Part shown: piece after piece, positions 17,109-25,908 of the stretch | Layout of the letters: each line of letters begins with the position of its first letter | How positions within the stretch are numbered: the stretch's first letter is position 1 | Assembly (NCBI GenBank): GCA_002399235.1 | Contig: DHDH01000040.1 | Coordinates: 1-64,000, forward strand | Direction: 5' to 3' | DNA from: Firmicutes bacterium UBA4881 | Lineage (GTDB): Bacteria > Bacillota > DTU065 | Length of the DNA: 64,000 nt | Program-made: the position numbers and the translations under genes | Notes under the pieces: model-generated | What the model saw: the letters and a program-made list of their open reading frames with translations, nothing else | The model's database searches: none | Told to the model about the DNA's origin: nothing

Positions 17109-19259
17109 TTGGAACTTAAAGATCTACTAACTAGAGTAAAACAATACTCTACACCAAAAAGCCTTGAACTAATTGAAAAAGCCTACAATTTCGCTTATAA
17201 TGCTCACCTCGGCCAATTTCGTGAATCTGGCGAACCTTATATCGAACATCCTCTGGAAGTAGCGTACATATTAGCAGAACTAGAATTAGATGTCGATACA
17301 ATAGTTGCCGGTCTTTTGCATGATGTGGTTGAAGATACCGTGATCCCTTTCGAGAAGATTAGAGAAGAATTTGGCGACGAGGTAGTTCTATTAGTCGATG
17401 GTGTAACCAAACTTGAAAAGCTACCCACTCGTTCCAAAGAAGAACAACAAGCTGAAAATATTCGGAAGATGTTTTTAGCTATGGCCAAAGATCTGCGGGT
17501 AGTTTTAATTAAGCTTGCAGATAGATTAAATAACATGCGTACCTTACGCTTCCTATCTACAGCTAGACAACAAAAAAATGCCAAAGAAACCTTGGAGATA
17601 TATGCACCACTGGCTCATCGCTTAGGCATGTGGCGTATTAAATGGGAACTCGAGGATCTTGCTTTTCGCTATTTAAATCCTGACGAGTATTATTTTATAG
17701 TTAACAAAGTAGCCAAGAAGCGTAACGAACGAGAGATCTTTATTAATGATGTCATAGAAAAGCTCAAACAAAAACTGGCTGAGATAAATATCAAAGCTGA
17801 GATTTATGGTCGGCCTAAGCATTTTTATAGCATCTACCAGAAAATGGTTAAACAAGGTAAAGACTTTGAAGAGATCTACGATTTAACCGCTGTTAGAGTG
17901 ATTGTCGATAACGTTAAAGATTGTTATGGTGTCTTAGGTATTGTACATACTTTATGGAAACCTATGCCTGGCCGTTTTAAAGACTATATTGCTATGCCTA
18001 AGTCGAATATGTATCAATCACTACACACAACTGTCATTGGTGAAAACGGAGATCCTTTTGAGGTTCAGATTAGAACCTGGGAAATGCACCGAACAGCTGA
18101 ATATGGTATTGCTGCTCATTGGAAGTACAAAGAAGGCGTAAAAGGCAGCGAGCCAATGGATGATAAACTAGCTTGGTTACGTCGTATTCTTGAGTGGCAA
18201 CGAGATACGAAAGACGTCCAAGAGTTTATGGAAACCTTGAAGATTGATCTTTTTGAGGATGAAGTTTTTGTCTTCACCCCCAAAGGTGATGTTGTGACCT
18301 TACCAACAGGTTCTACACCGGTAGACTTTGCTTATGAAGTTCACACAGCCATTGGCAACACTTGTGTAGGTGCCAAAGTAAATGGCAAGATTAAGCCACT
18401 TGATTATAAATTGAAAAATGGCGAATTTGTGGAGATTCTTACTTCTAAGCACTCCTCACCTAGCCAGGACTGGATTAATTCAGTCAAAACATCTAAAGCT
18501 AAAAACCGTATTAGACAAAAGCTTAGGGAATTGCAACGAGAAGACTCCATTACTAAAGGTAAGGAACTACTCCAAAAAGAGTGTCGGCGCTTAGAATGGG
18601 AGCCAACAGAGATCCTTTTAGCTGATAAAATAGAAGATTTAGCTAAAGATCACCGCTTTACTTCTACAGACGATTTCTATGCTGCTATTGGATATGGAAC
18701 CATTACAACCGCCTCAATTGTTAAGGAACTTGTTGGTGAAGTCGTCTATAATACCCGTAAAAAAGAAATACAAGCTAAGCAACTGGCTAAAAATACCGAG
18801 AAGCAGGTAGCTAGAGGAGCGGGTGTTAGTGTTAGCGGCACAGATGACATGCTCATTAAGCTTGCTAGGTGTTGCAGTCCTGTTCCTGGAGATCCTATAG
18901 TTGGCTACATTACTAGAGGTCGGGGTGTAACAGTTCATAGAATGGACTGTCCGAATGTAGCAGGGCTTGGCACTGAACGAGTAATAGCGGTAAATTGGGA
19001 CGAAGCTGATGCCGGTTATTATCCAGTGGAATTGCAATTAGAGGGTCTTGATCGACCTAATCTATTAACTACCCTCATGGCAGCTCTTGCAGAGAGCAAA
19101 ACAACAGTAGCTGCTGTTAATGCCAGAGCATTAGGTGATGGAAGAGCTAGTATTCAGTTGGTAGTAAACATTGATAATCTCGAGAACCTAGAAAGTGTTA
19201 TGAATAGATTAAGGCAGGTTAGAGGTATTAATTTAGTCGAGCGAGCTAGACCAACTTAA
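17109..19259 (+). CDS. relA: Bifunctional (p)ppGpp synthetase/hydrolase
   Basis: This 716-residue Rel protein controls the stringent response. Domains in order: HD hydrolase (HPLEVAYIL, LLHDVVEDT near residues 47-77), RelA/SpoT synthetase (near 240-350, with GRFKDYIA), TGS (about 390-450), a Cys-containing conserved domain (LARCCSPVPGDPIVG) and C-terminal ACT. The RxKD form of the synthetase motif is that of bifunctional enzymes. The start is TTG at 17109 after AAAGGGGGA; the nearby ATG is out of frame. Confidence 0.96.
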   Translation: MELKDLLTRVKQYSTPKSLELIEKAYNFAYNAHLGQFRESGEPYIEHPLEVAYILAELELDVDTIVAGLLHDVVEDTVIPFEKIREEFGDEVVLLVDGVTKLEKLPTRSKEEQQAENIRKMFLAMAKDLRVVLIKLADRLNNMRTLRFLSTARQQKNAKETLEIYAPLAHRLGMWRIKWELEDLAFRYLNPDEYYFIVNKVAKKRNEREIFINDVIEKLKQKLAEINIKAEIYGRPKHFYSIYQKMVKQGKDFEEIYDLTAVRVIVDNVKDCYGVLGIVHTLWKPMPGRFKDYIAMPKSNMYQSLHTTVIGENGDPFEVQIRTWEMHRTAEYGIAAHWKYKEGVKGSEPMDDKLAWLRRILEWQRDTKDVQEFMETLKIDLFEDEVFVFTPKGDVVTLPTGSTPVDFAYEVHTAIGNTCVGAKVNGKIKPLDYKLKNGEFVEILTSKHSSPSQDWINSVKTSKAKNRIRQKLRELQREDSITKGKELLQKECRRLEWEPTEILLADKIEDLAKDHRFTSTDDFYAAIGYGTITTASIVKELVGEVVYNTRKKEIQAKQLAKNTEKQVARGAGVSVSGTDDMLIKLARCCSPVPGDPIVGYITRGRGVTVHRMDCPNVAGLGTERVIAVNWDEADAGYYPVELQLEGLDRPNLLTTLMAALAESKTTVAAVNARALGDGRASIQLVVNIDNLENLESVMNRLRQVRGINLVERARPT

Positions 19260-19283
19260 TCTGAGAGGTGTGATATAGGCTAC

Positions 19284-19730
19284 ATGCTTGCATTAATACA
19301 ACGAGTATCGAGGGCCAGTGTAACAGTGACAGGAGAGGTTGTAGCGAAAATTGGCCCTGGATTAATGGTACTTTTAGGTATTGTAGATGGTGATACAAAA
19401 AAAGATGCTGAATATATTGCCAATAAGTTAACTGGGTTGAGAATATTTCCAGGTGAAGAAGAGAACCAAGAGTTTCACCTCTCGGTTAAAGATATCAAAG
19501 GTGAAATTTTGTTGGTAAGTCAATTTACCTTAGCTGGTAATTGCCAAAAAGGTAAAAGGCCAAGTTTTTCGTTGGCTATGAATCCTGGTGATGCGTTACC
19601 TCTTTATGAATATACAGCTAGCTTACTGGAGGAAGAAGTTCCTACCAAAAAGGGCATTTTTGGAGCTCATATGGAAGTTGAATTAATTAACGATGGACCA
19701 GTGACTTTAATGATCGATAGTAAAAAGTGA
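19284..19730 (+). CDS. dtd: D-aminoacyl-tRNA deacylase
   Basis: This 148-residue enzyme removes D-amino acids from mischarged tRNA. It shows the family motifs SQFTLAG (here LVSQFTLAGNC) and the C-terminal NDGPVT, equivalent to the Gly-cis-Pro motif. It follows relA as in other Firmicutes, with AGAGGTG upstream of the ATG. Confidence 0.95.
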   Translation: MLALIQRVSRASVTVTGEVVAKIGPGLMVLLGIVDGDTKKDAEYIANKLTGLRIFPGEEENQEFHLSVKDIKGEILLVSQFTLAGNCQKGKRPSFSLAMNPGDALPLYEYTASLLEEEVPTKKGIFGAHMEVELINDGPVTLMIDSKK

Positions 19731-19778
19731 TCATAATAGTTGGGGTTCGTTGAGCTAAAAAATATAATTTATTATGAT

Positions 19779-19806
19779 AAGGGGCTGGATAACAGTCCCT
19801 TTTTCT
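19779..19806 (+). terminator. Terminator after dtd
   Basis: The stem GGGGCTG/CAGTCCC is followed by TTTTTC. It ends the relA-dtd transcript. Confidence 0.7.
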
Positions 19807-19829
19807 TTTAAAGGATTTCTTCTGAAACT

Positions 19830-19976
19830 GATAAATTTACTCTCTTTCCAAGAGAGCAAGTTTACTGCGAGTTAAACTAGCGCAGATCTAATCCTACTAA
19901 TTAAAAAGAAATACTTAGGTAAACACCATTGGTTAAAAATTTCTGTACGAATCTAGAGAAGGCTCTAGATTTTTTT
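19830..19976 (+). ncRNA. Possible small RNA with three hairpins
   Basis: Between the dtd terminator and the next gene lie two small hairpins (CTCTC/GAGAG near 19840-19857; CTGCG/CGCAG near 19865-19884) and then a strong intrinsic terminator at 19950-19976. The terminator stem is a perfect nine base pairs (AATCTAGAG/CTCTAGATT) with seven T. There is no open frame. A terminator without an upstream gene suggests a short independent transcript or a leader. I cannot assign it to a known RNA family, and no promoter was placed. Confidence 0.4.
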
Positions 19977-20179
19977 GCGCCCATTTTGTTTATTGGCTAA
20001 TTTGAAGTTTAGAGTTAAGCCTATGTTGTGGCAATTAATAGCGATTAGCTCTTAGCAAGGAAACAAAACTTTAATAAAAAATAATCAAATGGCGAAAACT
20101 ACTAGCAACATAAATTGAGAGTTAGTTGATAGCTTAGTCTAAATAAAAAGCAAGAGAAAACAAGTGGAGGTTCGAAATA

Positions 20180-21745
20180 GTGGCTAACACAACGTTGGAT
20201 TTAGATGTGTATTCTAGTACTCAGGAACCATATTGGTTAGCATCTACCAAAAAGCCAGAATACCCAACTTTAGAAAAAGATATTTCTGTGGATGTGGCTA
20301 TAGTTGGCGGTGGAATGGTTGGTATAACTTCAGCTTATATTTTGAAAAACAAAGGCTTGAAAGTTGCTATCATAGAAGGTCATCGAATTGCCCAAGGAAC
20401 TACAGGGCATACAACAGCTAAGATAACTTCGCAGCATGGGTTAATCTATGATAAATTGATAACCAAATTCGGCGAAGAAAAAGCTAAGCAATATGCTAAT
20501 GCCAACGAAGCAGCAATAGATTTTATAGCTAATTTAGTTCAAGAGAAAAATATTGATTGTGACTTTTCTAGGCGTCCAGCTTATGTTTATACTCAGAGAG
20601 ATGAATATGTAAAAAAGCTCGAAAAAGAAGTGGAAGCAGCTTCTAAGTTGGGCCTTAAAGCATCTTATGAAGCGACAGTTCCTTTGCCTTTTCAGGTAAA
20701 AGGTGCTATTAAGTTTGCAGACCAAGCTCAATTTCATCCCCTGAAATATCTGTATAAACTAGCTAAAGAAATACCTGGTGACGGTAGTTATATTTTCGAA
20801 TTAAGTAAGGTTTTGGATATCGAAGAAGGAGAAACTTGTAAATTATTGACAAGTCATGGCCATAAAGTCACTGCTTCTCAGGTCATTATTGCTTCTCATT
20901 TTCCTTTTTATGATGGATTTGGAATGTATTTTACGAAAATTCATGTGGAAAAATCTTATGTACTAGGGGTTAAAATTAGAGATAAATTCCCTGAAGGTAT
21001 GTTTATAACTGCTGAAGAACCAGGCCGGTCTCTTCGTTCCCAGAGATACAAGGATAGTGAGATCATATTAGTTGGCGGGGAACATCATAAGACAGGTAGC
21101 GAAATACAAACTAATATTCATTACGAAAACCTAGCCAAATTTGCCCAGGAATCGTTTGATGTACAAGAGATATTATATAGATGGTCCACACAAGACTGTA
21201 CTACAGTAGATGGACTGCCTTACATAGGACATCTGACCTCAAAGACCCCCAATCTATTTGTAGCCACAGGATTTGCTAAGTGGGGGATGACCAATAGCAC
21301 TGTAGCGGCAAATATTTTAGCTGATTTAATTACCCAAGGGGAGAGCCCTTTTGCACCTGTTTATGACCCTGCCAGAATAAATATAATGGCAGCAGGTCCT
21401 ACTCTAGTCTCGCAAAACCTTGATGTAGCGGTAAAATTTGTTAGTGGCAAAATCTCTTCAGCTCCACAAAATTTAGATATAAAAAGAGGCGAGGCTCAGG
21501 TAATTAAGGTAGAGGGTGGGAAAGCCGGAGCTTATCGTGACGAAAACGACGAACTGTTTGTAGTTGATATAACCTGTACACACTTAGGTTGTGAGTTGGT
21601 TTGGAATGAAGCAGAAAAAACTTGGGATTGTCCGTGCCATGGTTCTCGGTTTAACTATAAGGGCGAAAATATCGAAGGGCCTGCTTTTCTCAATTTAAAG
21701 CAGATAGATGAAGGTCCCAATAAAAAAGACCCAAATGTATTTTAA
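20180..21745 (+). CDS. FAD-dependent oxidoreductase with C-terminal Rieske domain
   Basis: This 521-residue protein has an N-terminal DAO-type FAD fold (VAIVGGGMVGITSAY near residues 39-53, then GTTGHTTAKIT) and a Rieske [2Fe-2S] domain at the end. The Rieske ligands are CTHLGC at 466-471 and CPCHGS at 484-489. The architecture matches Bacillus YhfW, whose substrate is unknown. It probably couples oxidation of an amine or amino acid to an iron-sulfur electron acceptor. The GTG start follows GTGGAGG. It stands alone between two terminators. Confidence 0.88.
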   Translation: MANTTLDLDVYSSTQEPYWLASTKKPEYPTLEKDISVDVAIVGGGMVGITSAYILKNKGLKVAIIEGHRIAQGTTGHTTAKITSQHGLIYDKLITKFGEEKAKQYANANEAAIDFIANLVQEKNIDCDFSRRPAYVYTQRDEYVKKLEKEVEAASKLGLKASYEATVPLPFQVKGAIKFADQAQFHPLKYLYKLAKEIPGDGSYIFELSKVLDIEEGETCKLLTSHGHKVTASQVIIASHFPFYDGFGMYFTKIHVEKSYVLGVKIRDKFPEGMFITAEEPGRSLRSQRYKDSEIILVGGEHHKTGSEIQTNIHYENLAKFAQESFDVQEILYRWSTQDCTTVDGLPYIGHLTSKTPNLFVATGFAKWGMTNSTVAANILADLITQGESPFAPVYDPARINIMAAGPTLVSQNLDVAVKFVSGKISSAPQNLDIKRGEAQVIKVEGGKAGAYRDENDELFVVDITCTHLGCELVWNEAEKTWDCPCHGSRFNYKGENIEGPAFLNLKQIDEGPNKKDPNVF

Positions 21746-21747
21746 TT

Positions 21748-21786
21748 AACAAGGTTCCTCTTTTGAGGAACCTTGTTAGTTTTTTT
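21748..21786 (+). terminator. Strong terminator after FAD/Rieske gene
   Basis: A perfect 13-base-pair stem AACAAGGTTCCTC/GAGGAACCTTGTT with a TTTT loop is followed shortly by seven T. Confidence 0.9.
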
Positions 21787-21888
21787 GAATCTCCCTAGGA
21801 TAAAGTATAGGATTCAATCAATATTTAGCTAAATAATTGGGAAATGCTTGCTTTATCAGGAACATTCTACTAGGTAGGTTTTATTTCC

Positions 21889-21933
21889 GCTTCCAGCCTT
21901 GCCACAGTATAATTGTAAGGTGTTTCTGGAAGC
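21889..21933 (+). other. Hairpin in the gap before the MBL gene
   Basis: GCTTCCAG at 21889-21896 pairs perfectly with CTGGAAGC at 21926-21933. Inside it CCTT and AAGG can extend the stem. The gap 21787-22177 has an open frame continuous with the next gene, but no start signal and an unlikely composition, so I treat it as an untranslated leader. I see nothing else in it. Confidence 0.4.
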
Positions 21934-22177
21934 TTATAGCCCCGATTATATTTCTTCTATTTCAGGGTTTATAAAGGATAAACCAGTTTTCTTATATTTA
22001 GTTCTTTTACTTTTTCATTTTGGAGCCACATTAATACTTAATTTGTTAAGGGGAATTACTTGCAAATTCATGTGGAGACATATACATTTGTATTGTAATT
22101 GTCTATTAAACTTTACTTATAAAACATTAGGAAAGTCGAATTTTAAGCGTTTGGTAGTTTGGGGAGGAGGACTAGAG

Positions 22178-22789
22178 TTGGAAATTAAATCAATCTACAC
22201 CAATTATGCTAATAGCTATCTTTTATGGGAAGAACAAATGGGTATCATAATAGATCCTGCCAGTGACATAAATGTTTTACAGGGTGTGCAAATTATTAAT
22301 TGCCTTGCTACCCATGGGCATGCTGATCACATTGTAAAGGCCAAATCGATTACGGAAAAATATAAAATACCCCTTACCTTGCACCAAGAAGATGTTATTT
22401 ACGTGCAAGACGATAGTTATAATTTAAGTAAATATATTTTAGGTGAAAGTCTTTCTCGGATCGATAACTTGCAGGTCATAAAAGATGGCGATCAGATTGA
22501 TTTTAATGGCCATAACCTTAGAGTGTTGCACACTCCGGGACATACACCTGGTTCTGTTATGTATTTACTAGATGACAAGTACCTATTTTCAGGAGACACT
22601 GTATTTAAAGATAGTATTGGACGAACCGATTTTCCAGGAAGTAATCCTCAGCAGATGGCAGACACCTTAGAAAAACTAATAAATATCGATAAAGATTGGG
22701 TAGTTTACCCTGGACATGGTGAGGTTACGACATGGTCTGAAGCGAAAAAATCGTTAAAGTACTGGAGGCAATTTGTTAATGCCCGATAG
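22178..22789 (+). CDS. Metallo-beta-lactamase-fold hydrolase, glyoxalase II-like
   Basis: This 203-residue cytoplasmic metal hydrolase has the zinc motif HGHADH at residues 46-51, a later His in HTPGHTPGS, the bridging Asp in LFSGDTVF and a final His in VYPGHGE. Homologues sit between dtd and hemZ in many Firmicutes; the substrate is usually unknown but is probably a thioester. The TTG at 22178, seven bases after GGGGAGGAGG, is the true start. The frame is open 93 codons further upstream, but that part has no ribosome binding site. Confidence 0.9.
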   Translation: MEIKSIYTNYANSYLLWEEQMGIIIDPASDINVLQGVQIINCLATHGHADHIVKAKSITEKYKIPLTLHQEDVIYVQDDSYNLSKYILGESLSRIDNLQVIKDGDQIDFNGHNLRVLHTPGHTPGSVMYLLDDKYLFSGDTVFKDSIGRTDFPGSNPQQMADTLEKLINIDKDWVVYPGHGEVTTWSEAKKSLKYWRQFVNAR

Positions 22790-24218
22790 TTTAACACCTA
22801 TAATTGAAGCACCAGCTGAACTAAGAACAACTATTCTAAGTGCTTTAAATATATTTCCTAGAAGTAGTGCTCGCTTAAGTGGCATAAAGATAAAAGCAAC
22901 TAAGAGAGATAATAGTGTCGAAGTAGTTGTTTCTGGAGTAGAAGGTGAGGCTGTTGGTATTGCTAAAGATCCATTTCCTACAGACAAGCGTTGGAGTACA
23001 AATGATATAGCTCGCAGGTGGGGAGAATTAGCCAAAACAGCTTCTGTAAAAGCGCTCTCGGTTTATACAGGAGAAAACCTTTATTGGGGCTCCCTTGAAG
23101 GTGTTAGGCCTAGTAATCTATGGCGTTTATTACGGCAAAGAGGTTTTAGTAATCAGGAAACAGAGTTGATATTAAACTCTATTTATGGAGTAGCAACTGA
23201 AAAAACCCAACTTCTTAAAGAACTTTATTTAAAGCAAGAAAAAATGGTATTTGCAGATAATAATTCTATCAGTCTCTATATTGGCATTCCGTTTTGTCCT
23301 ACACGTTGTGCCTATTGCTCTTTTACAGCTTACCCTTTAAAAACACATGGCCATTTAAAGAAACCTTATTTAGAGGCTCTTTATTATGAGCTTGCCGAGT
23401 TACGAGATTATTTTGTCCAAAAAAGAGTAGCGGTTAAGAGTATTTATATCGGTGGGGGAACACCAACTGCATTGGAAGCCGAAGAACTGAGACAAATATT
23501 CTCCTTATTACCAGAAACAGAGGAATTTACTGTTGAAGCTGGAAGGCCGGATACCATTGATCGAGCTAAGCTTTTGGTTATGAAAGAAGCTAAGGTAGAT
23601 CGTATTAGCGTAAACCCCCAAACCTTAAAAGAAAGTACCTTAAAGCTAATTGGTAGGAAGCATACTATAGAAGATTTTTATAAAGCTGTTGACCTAGTAA
23701 GAGAGATTGGCATACCAGTGATGAATATTGATTTAATTGCTGGCTTACCTGGTGAGAATGCTGAGGATATGGATAATACTTTAGAGAGGATTTTAGCTTT
23801 AAAGCCAGAAAATGTTACTGTACACACATTAGCTGCCAAACGAGCCTCGACTTGGTATAAGGAGTTAGATAGGTGGCCTTTGCCATCTTCTTTGGAAACA
23901 GAAAAAATGGTGGTAAATGCTGCTAATAAATTGAACCAAGCAGGCTTACATCCCTACTATCTGTACAGGCAAAGACATATGGCTGCCAATTTAGAAAATG
24001 TTGGTTATGCTTTAGAGGGACAGGAATGCTATTACAACATTGTCATGATCGAGGAACTTAACACTGTGGTTGGAGCTGGGGCAGGTGCTTCCACTAGAGT
24101 TGTTAACCAAGCTATAGAGAGAATTGTCAACCCGAAATGTCCCGCAACCTATGCTAATCGAGTTGCAGATCTTCTCAATGCTAAAAAGAATAACCTCGAC
24201 CGCCTTTTTCTGGTGTGA
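22779..24218 (+). CDS. hemZ: Coproporphyrinogen dehydrogenase HemZ
   Basis: This radical-SAM protein of about 479 residues belongs to the oxygen-independent coproporphyrinogen oxidase family, HemZ branch. The [4Fe-4S] cysteines are in CPTRCAYCSF, followed by the SAM-binding GGGTPTAL and later IDLIAGLPGE. A long N-terminal region precedes the radical-SAM core, as in Firmicute HemZ. ATG 22779 follows TGGAGG inside the end of the MBL gene, so the two overlap and are coupled. Whether it truly acts in haem synthesis cannot be told from sequence; no other haem genes are nearby. Confidence 0.88.
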   Translation: MPDSLTPIIEAPAELRTTILSALNIFPRSSARLSGIKIKATKRDNSVEVVVSGVEGEAVGIAKDPFPTDKRWSTNDIARRWGELAKTASVKALSVYTGENLYWGSLEGVRPSNLWRLLRQRGFSNQETELILNSIYGVATEKTQLLKELYLKQEKMVFADNNSISLYIGIPFCPTRCAYCSFTAYPLKTHGHLKKPYLEALYYELAELRDYFVQKRVAVKSIYIGGGTPTALEAEELRQIFSLLPETEEFTVEAGRPDTIDRAKLLVMKEAKVDRISVNPQTLKESTLKLIGRKHTIEDFYKAVDLVREIGIPVMNIDLIAGLPGENAEDMDNTLERILALKPENVTVHTLAAKRASTWYKELDRWPLPSSLETEKMVVNAANKLNQAGLHPYYLYRQRHMAANLENVGYALEGQECYYNIVMIEELNTVVGAGAGASTRVVNQAIERIVNPKCPATYANRVADLLNAKKNNLDRLFLV

Positions 24219-24219
24219 A

Positions 24220-24249
24220 TTGACAATTACTAATTTTTTCGGGTAAAAT
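24220..24249 (+). promoter_or_regulatory. Sigma-A-type promoter for the PpiC/TPR gene
   Basis: A consensus -35 TTGACA at 24220-24225 and a -10 TAAAAT at 24244-24249 are separated by 18 bases. The predicted start of transcription lies just before the AAGGAGG at 24274-24280. Confidence 0.75.
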
Positions 24250-24288
24250 GAAGAAAGATTGCGGAGCAATTCTAAGGAGGGAATGGCT

Positions 24289-25767
24289 TTGGCTTTAATG
24301 TCCAAACTTCGTGCCAATACTAAAGTCTTGTTTTTAGTATTAGGAATTATTCTTGTTTTAGTTACAGTTGCGGGTTCGTTTGCAGCTATTAGTTCGGGAA
24401 ACAAAGCCCCATCGAAATATGTGGCTGAGGTTAATGGTATCAAATTAGAAAGAGAAGAATTTGAGCGGAATTTTTTCTTTGAATGGCAAAATCAAAACCA
24501 GATGAATTACGGTCAATTAACTGGTATGGATCAAGAACCAATGAAGACTCAGTATTTGGTTAATATGCTTTTAAATGAAGCCCTCCTTGATGAAGCCAAG
24601 AAGTTAAAACTTGACGCCACCAAGGAAGAAGTTGCTGAAGAATTAAAGAAAGTTGAAGAATCTGTTGGAGGCGCTGATGAATTACAAGCTCGTCTTGAAA
24701 TGGTTGGCGTTTCAATTGATACATTAAACAGAGATATCAAAAACTCTTTGATATTTCAAAAGCTAGCCGAACATCTTACTAAAGATATAACTATCGCTGA
24801 CGATGATGTTCGCACTCAGTTAGAAGAGGTTAAAGCCAGTCATATTCTTGTCGAAGACGAAGAAACGGCTAAAGATCTCTATGCTCAACTACAAAATGGT
24901 GCCGACTTTGCTAAATTAGCAAAAGAAAATTCCACTGATCCTGGTTCCAAAGATGAGGGCGGTGAGTTAGGCTTTTTCACTCGCGGTTCTATGGTAGCTG
25001 AGTTCGAAACTGCTGCTTTTGCTTTAAAACCAGGCGAAATTAGCGAACCTGTTAAGTCTCAATTTGGTTGGCACATTATTAAGGTTGAAGATAAAAAGAG
25101 TCCCACAGACGCAGAATTTGAAGAAAAGAAAGCCACCGCTAGCGAGGAGCTTTTAAATAAGAAAAAGACTGAACGTCTTATTGCTTACCAAAATGAGGTT
25201 AAGGGCAAAGCTAAAATTAAGATTTTTGATCCTCAGCTAAAAGCACGTTATGAATTGAACGAAGGCAAAATTGAAGAGGCAATCAAATCTTATAACGAAG
25301 CTATTAAGAGTAAACCAAGTGATCCATACCTTTATGCTTCCTTGTCAGAAGCATATCACCGCAAAGGTGATTTAGACAAAGCTTGGGAGAATATCTTAGA
25401 AGCTTCAGCTAAGTCCAATGATGCTGCCATTAAGATGAATTTGGCTATGTTAGGCCAAGTTAAGATGCAAAATATAGTTAACGCTAAGGAAACCGAAGAA
25501 GAAAAGAGTTCCCAAGAATGGGCTAATGAAGATGAAAATATAAAAGCTATCTATGACGATGTAATTAAAGCTTTAGACGAAGCTGCAGCAACTAACGAAG
25601 GCGACTTATGGTCCCATTTACAGATAGCTCAGATGTATAATTCTTTCGGTGAGAAAGAAAAAGGTCAAGCGGAAATGGACAAAGTAAAGGCTCTTGCCGA
25701 GAAGTTACAACAACAAAGTGGTGAAGAGCAAGACAACGAAACTACTGAAGAACAACCTGCAGAGTAA
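24289..25767 (+). CDS. Membrane-anchored PpiC peptidyl-prolyl isomerase with TPR tail
   Basis: This foldase of about 492 residues has an N-terminal transmembrane anchor (VLFLVLGIILVLVTVAGSF), a SurA-N-like region (about 50-180) and a PpiC rotamase domain (about 185-285: ASHILVED, GELGFFTRGSM, EPVKSQFGWHIIKVED). TPR repeats follow (EEAIKSYNEAIKSKPSDPYL), then an acidic Glu/Gln-rich end. It would act outside the cytoplasmic membrane, folding exported proteins. In a cell with outer-membrane barrels a SurA-like role is plausible but inferred. Start choice is uncertain: TTG 24289 has the best spacing from AAGGAGG; ATG 24283 and 24298 are alternatives. Confidence 0.85.
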   Translation: MALMSKLRANTKVLFLVLGIILVLVTVAGSFAAISSGNKAPSKYVAEVNGIKLEREEFERNFFFEWQNQNQMNYGQLTGMDQEPMKTQYLVNMLLNEALLDEAKKLKLDATKEEVAEELKKVEESVGGADELQARLEMVGVSIDTLNRDIKNSLIFQKLAEHLTKDITIADDDVRTQLEEVKASHILVEDEETAKDLYAQLQNGADFAKLAKENSTDPGSKDEGGELGFFTRGSMVAEFETAAFALKPGEISEPVKSQFGWHIIKVEDKKSPTDAEFEEKKATASEELLNKKKTERLIAYQNEVKGKAKIKIFDPQLKARYELNEGKIEEAIKSYNEAIKSKPSDPYLYASLSEAYHRKGDLDKAWENILEASAKSNDAAIKMNLAMLGQVKMQNIVNAKETEEEKSSQEWANEDENIKAIYDDVIKALDEAAATNEGDLWSHLQIAQMYNSFGEKEKGQAEMDKVKALAEKLQQQSGEEQDNETTEEQPAE

Positions 25768-25846
25768 ACAAGGCTGTAGAGGCAGATAATGCTGCTAAAA
25801 CCGGAGTAGAAGTTAAAAGCTTAGGCTTTTTTGGCAATGGTATGTT

Positions 25847-25880
25847 GGGAAGTGGTGGCATTTGTCACCACTTCCCTTTA
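25847..25880 (+). terminator. Terminator before hisS
   Basis: A perfect 11-base-pair stem GGGAAGTGGTG/CACCACTTCCC with an eight-base loop is followed by TTTATAAT. No T-box sequence is present, so hisS does not appear to be under T-box control here. Confidence 0.75.
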
Positions 25881-25908
25881 TAATAGGGGAGTGTTTGAGG
25901 TGATAAAG

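Noticed and set aside
21899..22177. N-terminal extension of the metallo-hydrolase by 93 residues
   Set aside because: The extension has no start signal and no family homology, while TTG 22178 has a strong ribosome binding site and gives the normal N-terminus.
25768..25908. T-box or riboswitch before hisS
   Set aside because: Only a simple terminator hairpin is present; there is no T-box sequence and no specifier structure.
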